A DNA stretch of 7,480 nt. Source: CAYYAU01 sp964469765 [NCBI: uncultured Clostridia bacterium] (GTDB lineage: Bacteria > UBA6262 > WVXT01 > CAYYAU01). The DNA lies in contig CAYYAU010000057.1 in the NCBI GenBank assembly GCA_964469765.1, positions 1 through 7,480 on the forward strand. The letters are read 5' to 3'. The translations under genes and the position numbers were made by a program. Below the pieces are notes generated by a model, which searched no databases, was not told where the DNA came from, and saw only the letters and a program-made list of their open reading frames with translations. Of this stretch, positions 1-6,293 are shown piece by piece (within the stretch, counting starts at the first letter, position 1; each line of letters starts with the position of its first letter).

Positions 1-346
1 TTGCAAAAACAGGTCCCTTTATAAATTTAAAATGTCTTTCTCCAGTTGTTATATTTTCTTCAATTACTTCTGTTCCTGTTATGTCTGAAGGCATAAGGTC
101 AGGCGTAAATTGTATTCTGTTAAAGGTTAAATCAAGTATTTGTGCTAAATATGAAATCATCATTGTCTTTGCTAATCCAGGAACTCCAACAATTAAACTG
201 TGACCCTGTGAAAAAAGAGCTATTAGTATCTGCTCTAACACCTCATCTTGACCAACAATTATTTTATGTATCTGAGATAAAAAAGACTGTCTTGCTTTTT
301 TAAGTTTCTCTATTAGTAGTATCTCTTTTTCTTCAATTTTTTTCAT
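1..346 (-). CDS. MoxR-family AAA+ ATPase, N-terminal part (cut by window edge)
   Basis: This is the first 115 residues of a MoxR-type AAA+ ATPase; the rest lies beyond the left edge. The start is an ATG at 344-346, preceded by a good Shine-Dalgarno (GGAGAG). Visible family hallmarks are [15 protein letters not shown] (about residues 29-43), the Walker A motif GVPGLAKT (54-61, with K60 and T61), and the strongly conserved [18 protein letters not shown] block (77-94). Walker B, sensor and arginine-finger regions are not in the window. MoxR ATPases are known as chaperone-like remodelers, usually acting with DUF58 and von Willebrand A-domain proteins encoded just downstream; those would lie outside this window. 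The upstream neighbour, 52 bp away on the same strand, is a membrane propeller protein, so the two may be co-transcribed. The family call is secure; the substrate is unknown. Confidence 0.95.
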   Translation of the reverse strand, partial: MKKIEEKEILLIEKLKKARQSFLSQIHKIIVGQDEVLEQILIALFSQGHSLIVGVPGLAKTMMISYLAQILDLTFNRIQFTPDLMPSDITGTEVIEENITTGERHFKFIKGPVFA

Positions 347-398
347 TCTCTCTCCTTATCTGAATCTACTGGAAAACTTTACGAAATCCAGAGGTTCC

Positions 399-1997
399 TT
401 ATGGTTTTATTCTGTATAGGTCATCTGTTGTTACTATAGGTGGATGACCTGTATCTTGTCCCGGCACTTTGGAGTAAACTAAATTTTGCCATACTGTCAT
501 TGCTTCTTTATTATCAGGGTCATTCTTAATAATCTCTTGTAGGAAGTTTGCTATTTTTTCGGTGTCTTGATTTGTCTTTTGAGGAAGTTTTTTTATCTCT
601 GTAAATGCCTGAGAGTAATTCTTCAATTGTAGAAGCGTCTTTATTATCTCTATTCTGTATTCTTCACGAATAGGTAGAAGTGTATAGTAGATTTCCAGAA
701 GTTTTTCTAATTTGTTTTTATCTTTATACTCTTCAATGAGAATTGAATAGTATCTAAATGGTAAAATATCCTTTAATCTCTCTGCTAAATAAATTATTTT
801 TTTTCTATCATTAAAACGGTAGGCTTTTTCTATCTTCTTCAATAAAAAGAATTTCTTAAACGCTATACGAAAACTTATCAACATTATTAAAAATAATAAG
901 AAAAAAAGTCCCATCCCTATATAAATAATAGAGAAATTCTTTTTTGTTTGAGTGAGGGGAGTAACCATAGCCGCTTTTTTCAATTCTCTAACAGGTCTTT
1001 TTGGTGTTTTAATTATGGCTTTTTTTGATATGGAAAGCCTCTTTTTCTTTATCGGGGATAACTTCTTTTCTATCTTTGTTATTGTAAATGGTTTTATTCC
1101 TTTTATTTGGTAAATTGATATATGTTTTTTCCATGATGAAACAATTAGCTCATTCTTTTCTTTACTATAGGAAATATCTCTTATGGAAGTGCCTAATTCA
1201 AAAAAGAAACTTCTAAAGGGAGATATTTTAGTTAAAACAATGTTACTGTTTTTCAATTTTATCAAAAGGTATTTTTTATTAACAAATAGAATGTTATTAC
1301 TCTGCTTACCTATTGAACCTGTAAAGGTTAGCTCACCTGTAAAATCAAAAAGATATATACCTCCTGAACTGGTTAGAACAAAAATTTTTTTATCAGCTGG
1401 ATATATCTTTACATCTTTAGTTAATGTTATCTCTTTTTCCCATAATGGTAATACAAAACTATAAAGATAGAATGTAATTCCTCCTGATGTCCCAAAAATA
1501 ACTTCTCTGTAGTCTTTCCCGAATGAGAAACAGAATGGTTTGCCATTAATTTTCTCCTGCAAAACTACATTTTTTTTCTCAATATCAAGCACTATAAATC
1601 TATTATTTTTAAGCAGTGCTCCAATGTGTCTTCCGTCAGGAGAAAAATGTGTCTGTTTAATCCAGTCATCTGTGGTGTAGTTCCATACTAAGTTTGAATT
1701 AAAATCAAAAATTGAAATATTGTCTCTAAATGTAACAAAGAATAGAGAAACTTTTTCATTAAGTTCTATGTTAGAAATCTGCTTACTTATATAACTTGAA
1801 AATATAGAATTATGAGGCGGTCTATAAAGATGAATATATCCATCAATGGTACTAAACAGTATGTAGTTACCTTTATCCCAGTAGAGCTTATCAACAATTT
1901 TTTGTGTCTTTATTTTTTTAAGAAATGAAATGTTTATTTCTGCTTTACATATACATAAAAAATGAGAAAGTAAAAGGAATATAATTATTTTTTTCAT
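399..1997 (-). CDS. membrane-anchored seven-bladed beta-propeller protein with C-terminal helical repeats, function unknown
   Basis: I do not recognise this 532-residue protein as a named family. It begins with a signal peptide or N-terminal anchor (KK then hydrophobic residues 4-17). Residues about 34-300 show seven repeats of roughly 30-40 residues, each with a hydrophobic strand pattern and an often Gly- or Asp-containing turn (for example FSPDGRHIGALL at 118-129 and IYLFDF at 214-219). This fits a WD40- or PQQ-like beta-propeller. A Lys/Arg-rich linker (301-353) leads to one clear transmembrane helix (about 355-378). Residues 385-510 are helical with TPR-like spacing. The protein ends in a Pro/Gly/Thr-rich tail (511-532). 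The most likely topology is propeller outside and helical repeats in the cytoplasm, although the basic linker argues against this. The gene starts 2 bp after the xer stop codon, with its Shine-Dalgarno (AGAGGA) inside the last xer codons. A MoxR ATPase follows, so a scaffold or sensor role with MoxR is possible but unproven. Confidence 0.85.
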   Translation of the reverse strand: MKKIIIFLLLSHFLCICKAEINISFLKKIKTQKIVDKLYWDKGNYILFSTIDGYIHLYRPPHNSIFSSYISKQISNIELNEKVSLFFVTFRDNISIFDFNSNLVWNYTTDDWIKQTHFSPDGRHIGALLKNNRFIVLDIEKKNVVLQEKINGKPFCFSFGKDYREVIFGTSGGITFYLYSFVLPLWEKEITLTKDVKIYPADKKIFVLTSSGGIYLFDFTGELTFTGSIGKQSNNILFVNKKYLLIKLKNSNIVLTKISPFRSFFFELGTSIRDISYSKEKNELIVSSWKKHISIYQIKGIKPFTITKIEKKLSPIKKKRLSISKKAIIKTPKRPVRELKKAAMVTPLTQTKKNFSIIYIGMGLFFLLFLIMLISFRIAFKKFFLLKKIEKAYRFNDRKKIIYLAERLKDILPFRYYSILIEEYKDKNKLEKLLEIYYTLLPIREEYRIEIIKTLLQLKNYSQAFTEIKKLPQKTNQDTEKIANFLQEIIKNDPDNKEAMTVWQNLVYSKVPGQDTGHPPIVTTDDLYRIKP

Positions 1998-1999
1998 TT

Positions 2000-2860
2000 T
2001 TATCCTCTCGGATGATATTTTTTGTAAAGCGCTTTTAAATTTGTTCTATCTATTTGGGTATAAATCTCTGTTGTTGAAATATTCTGATGACCAAGCAGTT
2101 CTTGGATAATTCTTAAATCAGCACCTTTTTCTAAAAGATGAGTTGCAAATGAGTGTCTTAATGAATGTGGTGTTATCTCTTTTGTTATGTTTGCTTTTTT
2201 AACATATCTTTTTACAAGTTTCCACATCCCTATTCTAGAAAACATATTCCCAGAAGGGTTGACAAAAAGATATCCTCTTTTAGGGTTCTTCCTTAATGCA
2301 AGATACTTTCTAATTGCATTAATCGCTACCTTACCAATAGGAATAACTCTTTCTTTTCCTCTTTTTCCAACACATCTTAAGTAACCAAGATTCAGGTTTA
2401 CATTCTCAATTCTTAGATTTATAAGTTCTGAGATTCTCACCCCTGTTGCATAAAATGTCTCTAATATTGCTTTATCTCTTATGCCCGTTTTTGTTGAAAC
2501 CTCAGGCAGTACTAAAATTCTTTCCACCTCTTCTACTGTTAAAATCTGTGGAATCTTCTTTTCTAAATGAGGGGTTTCTAAATTTATTGTTGGGTTATTT
2601 TTGGTGAATTCTTCACTTACCAAAAATCTGTAAAAAACTTTAATAGACGAAATAAGGTGAGCAATGGAGGAAGGTGCAAGAGTCTTTCTTTTTGATATTA
2701 AAAAGTTCATTATGTCACTATAGGTAAGAGTAAGAATATCTGTATTATTGAAGTACATTAAGAATGCTTTTATATCTTGTTTATAAGAGGAGACTGAATT
2801 CTCCTTCAGCCCTTTCTCTAATATAAGATATGAGGAAAATCTCTCCAGATACTCTTTCAT
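2000..2860 (-). CDS. xerD: tyrosine recombinase, XerC/XerD type
   Basis: This is a full-length (286 aa) site-specific tyrosine recombinase of the type that resolves chromosome dimers at dif. The N-terminal SAM-like core-binding domain spans about residues 1-90, with the usual YLERF...LEKGLKENSVSSY opening. The catalytic domain follows. All catalytic residues are visible: R142 (TGVRISEL), K166 (GKRGKER beta-hairpin), H232 and R235 (PHSLRHSFATHLL), H258 (LLGHQNISTT) and the nucleophile Y267 (EIYTQI). The R-to-K spacing of 24 residues equals that of E. coli XerD. The C-terminal HPRG resembles both XerC and XerD endings; the TTEIYT segment leans toward XerD, but the two cannot be separated firmly. 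The start ATG overlaps the previous stop as ATGA and has no clear Shine-Dalgarno, which implies translational coupling. FtsK, which activates Xer recombination, is encoded in the same gene run, and no integron or phage features surround it. A housekeeping role is therefore favoured over an integrase. Confidence 0.92.
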   Translation of the reverse strand: MKEYLERFSSYLILEKGLKENSVSSYKQDIKAFLMYFNNTDILTLTYSDIMNFLISKRKTLAPSSIAHLISSIKVFYRFLVSEEFTKNNPTINLETPHLEKKIPQILTVEEVERILVLPEVSTKTGIRDKAILETFYATGVRISELINLRIENVNLNLGYLRCVGKRGKERVIPIGKVAINAIRKYLALRKNPKRGYLFVNPSGNMFSRIGMWKLVKRYVKKANITKEITPHSLRHSFATHLLEKGADLRIIQELLGHQNISTTEIYTQIDRTNLKALYKKYHPRG

Positions 2861-3480
2861 TTAAAAAATGGGTTATCTTTTTTCTCTTTTTCAATTGTTG
2901 TGGTTTCACCATGCCCAGGATAAACTATAAGATTTGAATCAAGTATAAATATTTTTTCTTTTATTGAATTAAATAAATCATTCTTATTTGCTCCTGGGAT
3001 ATCGTATCTGCCAACCCCATTGCAAAATAAGGTGTCCCCAGTAAGGATTATCTCTTTATTATAAAGAGAAATACTTCCTTTTGTATGTCCTGGCGTATGA
3101 ATTACTTTAAAGTGTGTATTTTCTAATTTTATCTCATCATTCTCTTTTAATAGTATATCGGGTTTTGGAGAAGGCTTAAAAGTGCCAAATAAAAGTAAAC
3201 TTAAAAATTCTTGTTTTGCATAAAGTAGTTCTTCATCTAAATAATGAATGGCAAGATGTGTATTGGGATATTGCTCTTTCAGATATCTGTTTGCTCCTAT
3301 ATGGTCAAGATGTCCGTGTGTATTGATAATATATTTTGGGATAAGCTTCTTCTTCTGTAAAAAATCGGTAATTCTTTTTCCTTCTGCTCCTGGGTCAATT
3401 ACTATTGCATGGTTGTCTTCATAGATAATATAACAGTTTGTTTCAAGTAACCCAACTGTCAGTTTTGTGATTTTAAACAT
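2857..3480 (-). CDS. MBL-fold metallo-hydrolase, glyoxalase II-like (GloB/YcbL type)
   Basis: This is a 207-residue metallo-beta-lactamase-fold hydrolase with a complete set of dinuclear metal ligands: H55-x-H57-x-D59-H60 (THGHLDH), H132 (TPGHTKGS), D149 (TGDTLF) and H190 (YPGHGETT). The block GVGRYDIPGA (155-164) and the length are typical of the short, single-domain YcbL-like branch of the hydroxyacylglutathione hydrolase family. These enzymes hydrolyse thioesters such as S-lactoylglutathione or related acyl-thiols. The longer classical glyoxalase II has an extra helical C-terminal domain for glutathione, which is missing here, so the true substrate is open. It is predicted to be cytoplasmic, as no signal peptide is seen. 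The start lies 4 bp after the recA stop and no Shine-Dalgarno is visible, so expression probably depends on ribosomes finishing recA. Its stop overlaps the xer start by 4 bp. Confidence 0.93.
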   Translation of the reverse strand: MFKITKLTVGLLETNCYIIYEDNHAIVIDPGAEGKRITDFLQKKKLIPKYIINTHGHLDHIGANRYLKEQYPNTHLAIHYLDEELLYAKQEFLSLLLFGTFKPSPKPDILLKENDEIKLENTHFKVIHTPGHTKGSISLYNKEIILTGDTLFCNGVGRYDIPGANKNDLFNSIKEKIFILDSNLIVYPGHGETTTIEKEKKDNPFFK

Positions 3481-3484
3481 AGTA

Positions 3485-4486
3485 TTATGTTGATTTAGGA
3501 AAAACTATCTCTTTTATTTTATTCTTTATTTCTTCGTAAAGGGGGGGATTTTGTTTTAAAAATTGCGATGCATTTTCTTTACCTTGCCCAAGTCTTTTAT
3601 CCTTGTATAAAAACCAAGTGCCTGTTTTCTCAATAAGGTTATGATGAACTCCCATCTCTAATAAGGAACCCTCTTTATTTATCCCTTCTCCATAAATCAT
3701 ATCAAACTCAGCAATTCTGAATGGAGGCGCTACCTTATTCTTTGCTACTTTTACTTTAACTCTGTTACCTATTATCTCATCACCTTTCTTTATAGAAGCA
3801 ATCTTTCGTATATCAAGTCTTATTGAAGAATAAAACTTTAATGCCCTTCCACCAGGTGTGGTTTCAGGGTTACCAAACATTACACCTATCTTTTCTCTTA
3901 TCTGATTAATAAATACCACAGATGTTTTTGACTTTGAGATTGTTCCAGTAAGTTTTCTTAATGCCTGAGACATAAGCCTTGCTTGAAGTCCCATCTGGGC
4001 ATCTCCCATATCTCCTTCAATTTCCGCCTTTGGAACTAATGCAGCAACACTATCAATAACAACAATATCCACAGCTCCACTTCTTACAAGGGTCTCAACA
4101 ATCTCTAATGCTTGTTCACCATTATCAGGTTGAGAGATTAAAAGATTCTCTATGTCTACTCCAATTTTTTTTGCATAAATTGGGTCCATTCCATGTTCAG
4201 CATCTATAAATGCAGCAACTCCACCTTGTCTTTGAGCATTTGCTATTATCTCTAAAGAAAGGGTGGTTTTTCCTCCTCCCTCAGGACCAAATATTTCTAT
4301 GATTCTTCCTCGAGGAATACCTCCTATTCCCATTGCTATATCAAGGCTCAAAGCACCTGTTGGTATTACTGGAATATTCTTGGGAAAGGCTTTCTGACCA
4401 AGCCTCATTATGGCTCCTTGTCCAAACTCCTTTGCAATTTGTGAAAGCGCAAGATTTAATGCCTTCTCTTTTTCTCCTTTTGCCAT
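3485..4486 (-). CDS. recA: recombinase RecA
   Basis: This is the RecA strand-exchange ATPase used in homologous recombination and in LexA self-cleavage where an SOS response exists. Visible landmarks are the N-terminal polymerisation helix, Walker A at 67-75, the catalytic Glu in DAEH (E97), Walker [10 protein letters not shown] (142-150), loop L1 [20 protein letters not shown] (155-174), and [20 protein letters not shown] (194-213) with the allosteric Q195 and loop L2. At 333 residues it is shorter than E. coli RecA (352-353) and ends in a basic KST instead of an acidic tail. Walker A reads GPEGGGKTT where nearly all bacterial RecAs have GPESSGKTT, and HGMD replaces the common HALD after the catalytic Glu. 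The ATG has a near-perfect Shine-Dalgarno (AAAGGAGG) 5 nt upstream, the strongest in the window. That fits higher or independent expression. Identity is certain. Confidence 0.99.
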   Translation of the reverse strand: MAKGEKEKALNLALSQIAKEFGQGAIMRLGQKAFPKNIPVIPTGALSLDIAMGIGGIPRGRIIEIFGPEGGGKTTLSLEIIANAQRQGGVAAFIDAEHGMDPIYAKKIGVDIENLLISQPDNGEQALEIVETLVRSGAVDIVVIDSVAALVPKAEIEGDMGDAQMGLQARLMSQALRKLTGTISKSKTSVVFINQIREKIGVMFGNPETTPGGRALKFYSSIRLDIRKIASIKKGDEIIGNRVKVKVAKNKVAPPFRIAEFDMIYGEGINKEGSLLEMGVHHNLIEKTGTWFLYKDKRLGQGKENASQFLKQNPPLYEEIKNKIKEIVFPKST

Positions 4487-4491
4487 TGAAT

Positions 4492-4499
4492 CCTCCTTT
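4492..4499 (-). promoter_or_regulatory. strong ribosome binding site of recA
   Basis: On the minus strand AAAGGAGG is followed by 5 nt and then the recA ATG at 4484-4486. It is the best Shine-Dalgarno match in the window. Several neighbours (hydrolase, xer, pgpA) show no recognisable site and seem to depend on coupling to the upstream gene. Confidence 0.85.
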
Positions 4500-4502
4500 T
4501 CT

Positions 4503-4521
4503 TACTGTAGTATTTTGTACT
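4503..4521 (-). promoter_or_regulatory. palindromic operator-like element upstream of recA
   Basis: The minus strand reads AGTA-CAAAA-TACT-AC-AGTA. Each neighbouring pair of 4-base arms is a perfect inverted repeat (AGTA with TACT, then TACT with AGTA). It lies 17 bp upstream of the recA start codon in the only sizeable gap of the run. A LexA-type or other repressor site is a reasonable guess from its position. It does not match the E. coli, Bacillus or alphaproteobacterial SOS boxes. It only partly resembles the cyanobacterial one, which also begins with a GTAC half. The arms are short, so chance is a real alternative in AT-rich DNA. Confidence 0.25.
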
Positions 4522-4522
4522 T

Positions 4523-4552
4523 TCTATATCCTCAGCGGATTACAAAGGTTAA
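4523..4552 (-). promoter_or_regulatory. possible internal promoter for recA
   Basis: On the minus strand TTAACC (4547-4552) is followed after 18 bp by TATAGA (4523-4528). This is a weak match to sigma-70 -35 and -10 boxes. A start site about 7 nt downstream would fall inside the palindrome at 4503-4521, which would suit repressor control. The 62-bp gap here is the largest between genes in this window. The match is weak and unproven. Confidence 0.25.
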
Positions 4553-5001
4553 AAAATAATCAGGTTTATTATATGTAGTATGACATTTGTTACTAATCCT
4601 GCATAGATATCATCTAAAACTATACCAATCCCTCCTTGAATCTTCTCAATTTTGTTTACTGGAGGATTTTTTACTATATCAAAAACTCTAAAAAGAATAA
4701 ACCCAATAATTATCAGAAGTAATCTCTTCGGTAATAAAAACATACAAAAAAGAAATCCACAAACTTCATCTAGAATAATATGATGGGGGTCTTTTTGTTT
4801 TGAAATTGTCTCAGCTTTATCACAAATCACAATGCTAAATACAGTAAAAACCAAAAGGAATATCCAATAGAAAATAGCATTCTCTGGCTTTATAAAAAGC
4901 ACATAAATAATAAGACCCATCAATGTGCCTAAACTGCCAGGAGCTATGGGAGAGTAGCCTAAATAGAAAACCGTTGCTAAAAGGTTTATTATTTTATTCA
5001 T
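4549..5001 (-). CDS. pgpA: phosphatidylglycerophosphatase A
   Basis: This is a 150-residue membrane phosphatase that removes the phosphate from phosphatidylglycerophosphate to give phosphatidylglycerol. The family motifs appear in order: GYSPIAPGSLGTLMG (15-29), DPHHIILDEVCGF (71-83) with the acidic D78-E79 pair, FRVFDIVKNPPV (104-115), and GGIGIVLDDIYAG (123-135) with the D130-D131 pair. Hydrophobic stretches at about 42-60, 84-105 and 135-150 fit an integral inner-membrane protein, and the length is close to the usual 150-170. The ATG overlaps the end of pgsA by 8 bp and no Shine-Dalgarno is visible, so the two genes are probably translationally coupled. Its product acts directly on the product of its neighbour PgsA. 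Confidence 0.95.
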   Translation of the reverse strand: MNKIINLLATVFYLGYSPIAPGSLGTLMGLIIYVLFIKPENAIFYWIFLLVFTVFSIVICDKAETISKQKDPHHIILDEVCGFLFCMFLLPKRLLLIIIGFILFRVFDIVKNPPVNKIEKIQGGIGIVLDDIYAGLVTNVILHIINLIIF

Positions 5002-5566
5002 TAAGGGTTTGTTTTATTAAAGTAAAATTTTTAGTAAAGTAATCTATGCCTGAAAAAACTGTAATGACCGTCACAAATAATACTAAAAAGTAAGTAAACT
5101 GAGTAAATAAAAATGACGGTAATTCAAAAAACTGAGATAGAATCAAAATTAAAAATATTAATGTAATTGAAAAAACCTGTATAGTATTCTTTAATTTACC
5201 AAATGGACTTGCTTGTATAACTTTTTTCCTAAGTGCTGATATGCTTCTTAACCCTTCAATTAAAAACTCTCTTATTATTATTAAAGAGACCATCCATAAT
5301 GGCACATTTATTTCACTTAATGAAGAAAAATAAACGAAAGCAATAATTGCAAGTATTTTATCTGCTAATGGGTCTATTACCTTACCAAAATCTGTTACTT
5401 GTGAATAACGTCTTGCTAAAAATCCATCAAGAATATCGGTAAAGATTGATAAAAGAAAAATAAAAAAACACACAATTCTTATTATAAAGTGTGGAGTAAT
5501 AAAAATGCTAAAAAATAAAAAGATTAGAAAGATTCTAAATATTGTTAATTTATTTGGAAGGTTCAT
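4994..5566 (-). CDS. pgsA: CDP-diacylglycerol--glycerol-3-phosphate 3-phosphatidyltransferase
   Basis: This integral membrane enzyme joins CDP-diacylglycerol and glycerol-3-phosphate to form phosphatidylglycerophosphate, the first committed step to phosphatidylglycerol and cardiolipin. The CDP-alcohol phosphatidyltransferase signature is complete: D44-xx-D47-G48-xx-A51-R52-x8-G61-xxx-D65-xxx-D69, within TDILDGFLARR and DFGKVIDPLADK. The PgsA-type second block, IREFLIEGLRSISALRKK (98-115) then GKLKNT (123-128), distinguishes it from cardiolipin and phosphatidylserine synthases of the same superfamily. About six hydrophobic segments are seen, and 190 aa is the normal length. The start overlaps the 3' end of rodZ by 17 bp. 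The next gene, pgpA, carries out the following reaction. Confidence 0.95.
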   Translation of the reverse strand: MNLPNKLTIFRIFLIFLFFSIFITPHFIIRIVCFFIFLLSIFTDILDGFLARRYSQVTDFGKVIDPLADKILAIIAFVYFSSLSEINVPLWMVSLIIIREFLIEGLRSISALRKKVIQASPFGKLKNTIQVFSITLIFLILILSQFFELPSFLFTQFTYFLVLFVTVITVFSGIDYFTKNFTLIKQTLNE

Positions 5567-6284
5567 TCTTTATCTCGGATTTTAATCTGATATTATTCTG
5601 GATAATATCTATAGTGCCTTGTGATTTTGATAATACAAGTTCTCTTATGGAGTTTTGTTTTGGTGGCAAAATGTTTATTTGTCTATCTCCAAGAAAAAGT
5701 TTTATTCTATGGAAATTCCCTATTCTTATTTTTAACTGTCTTTTTGCTTTAAATGTTTTATTTCTTTCATTTACAATTCCTCTAAACACAACCTTTCCAT
5801 CACTAGTAATCCTTAACCATACAGGAGCTATAATCTTTGCTCTCACATAAATATCCTTAAATGAATAATGTGCCTTTAAAATCCTTGGTGCTTTAAGTTC
5901 TATAGAAGAAGCCTGAAATGTTAAATCTAAAATTTTAACTGAAAAAAGAATAAGCACACCTAAAACAATGTAGAGATATTTTTTATTATATCTGTTTTTA
6001 ACTTTTTGCCTTCCTTTTTCTATTTCTTTTAGTTCTTCCTCTTTTTCTTTAGTATACTTTCTTTCAAATGCCTTTAATATTTCTTCTTCATTTAGTTCCA
6101 AATATCTTGCATAGTTGCGCAAAAAACCAAAAGCATATACCTCACCGGGAAACACATCAAAGTCTTCCTCCTCAATAGCCTTGAGGTATTTAATCCCAAT
6201 CTTTGTGTCTTTGGATATCTTTTCAAAAGAAAGATTCTTTGCAATCCTATTTTTCTTAATATATTCTCCAATTAAATTATTCAT
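5550..6284 (-). CDS. rodZ: RodZ-like cell-shape protein (cytoplasmic HTH, one membrane helix, DUF4115)
   Basis: RodZ links the actin-like MreB cytoskeleton to the cell-wall elongation machinery. This protein has the family's domain order. An HTH_25 domain (about residues 4-65) ends in the signature FPGEVYAFGFLRNYARYLEL. A charged Lys/Glu-rich helix follows (about 75-100), then one transmembrane helix (about 102-120), then an extracytoplasmic DUF4115 beta-domain (about 135-220) containing VWLRITSDGKVVFRG. I place the start at the ATG at 6282-6284, because AGAGGTG lies just upstream of it. A GTG two codons earlier (6288-6290) is also in frame but overlaps that Shine-Dalgarno. From the ATG the protein has 244 residues. 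It lies a few bases after the lolA-like gene and overlaps pgsA. A rodZ-pgsA pair is also seen in Bacillus (ymfM-pgsA). The usual long Pro-rich periplasmic linker is short here. No mreB is visible in the window. Confidence 0.88.
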   Translation of the reverse strand: MNNLIGEYIKKNRIAKNLSFEKISKDTKIGIKYLKAIEEEDFDVFPGEVYAFGFLRNYARYLELNEEEILKAFERKYTKEKEEELKEIEKGRQKVKNRYNKKYLYIVLGVLILFSVKILDLTFQASSIELKAPRILKAHYSFKDIYVRAKIIAPVWLRITSDGKVVFRGIVNERNKTFKAKRQLKIRIGNFHRIKLFLGDRQINILPPKQNSIRELVLSKSQGTIDIIQNNIRLKSEIKNEPSK

Positions 6285-6293
6285 ATTCACCTC

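Noticed and set aside
369-391. Small hairpin (CTGGA/TCCAG arms) between the propeller gene and the MoxR gene, considered as a terminator
   Set aside because: A 5-bp stem with a 13-base loop and no following T-run on the transcribed strand; unlikely to be an intrinsic terminator.
1183-1464. Open frame of 93 codons on the plus strand
   Set aside because: Lies wholly inside the propeller gene on the opposite strand; low complexity, no domain pattern and no ribosome binding site.
1941-1957. Possible lipobox at Cys15 or Cys17 of the propeller protein
   Set aside because: The residues before each Cys do not fit the L-[ASTVI]-[GAS]-C pattern.
2187-2384. Open frame of 65 codons on the plus strand
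   Set aside because: Antisense to the catalytic domain of the Xer recombinase, whose active-site residues are all intact.
2000-2860. Xer-like recombinase as an integrase of a mobile element
   Set aside because: Standard 286-aa XerC/D length and motifs, embedded in a housekeeping run with no attachment-site repeats, tRNA or phage genes nearby.
4333-4578. Open frame of 81 codons on the plus strand crossing the recA upstream gap
   Set aside because: Mostly antisense to the conserved recA N-terminus; no recognisable motif.
5542-5850. Open frame of 102 codons on the plus strand
   Set aside because: Antisense to the DUF4115 part of rodZ; its hydrophobic look comes from reading AT-rich coding DNA backwards.
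6288-6290. GTG as the rodZ start
   Set aside because: In frame, but it overlaps the AGAGGTG Shine-Dalgarno that serves the ATG two codons later; kept only as an alternative.
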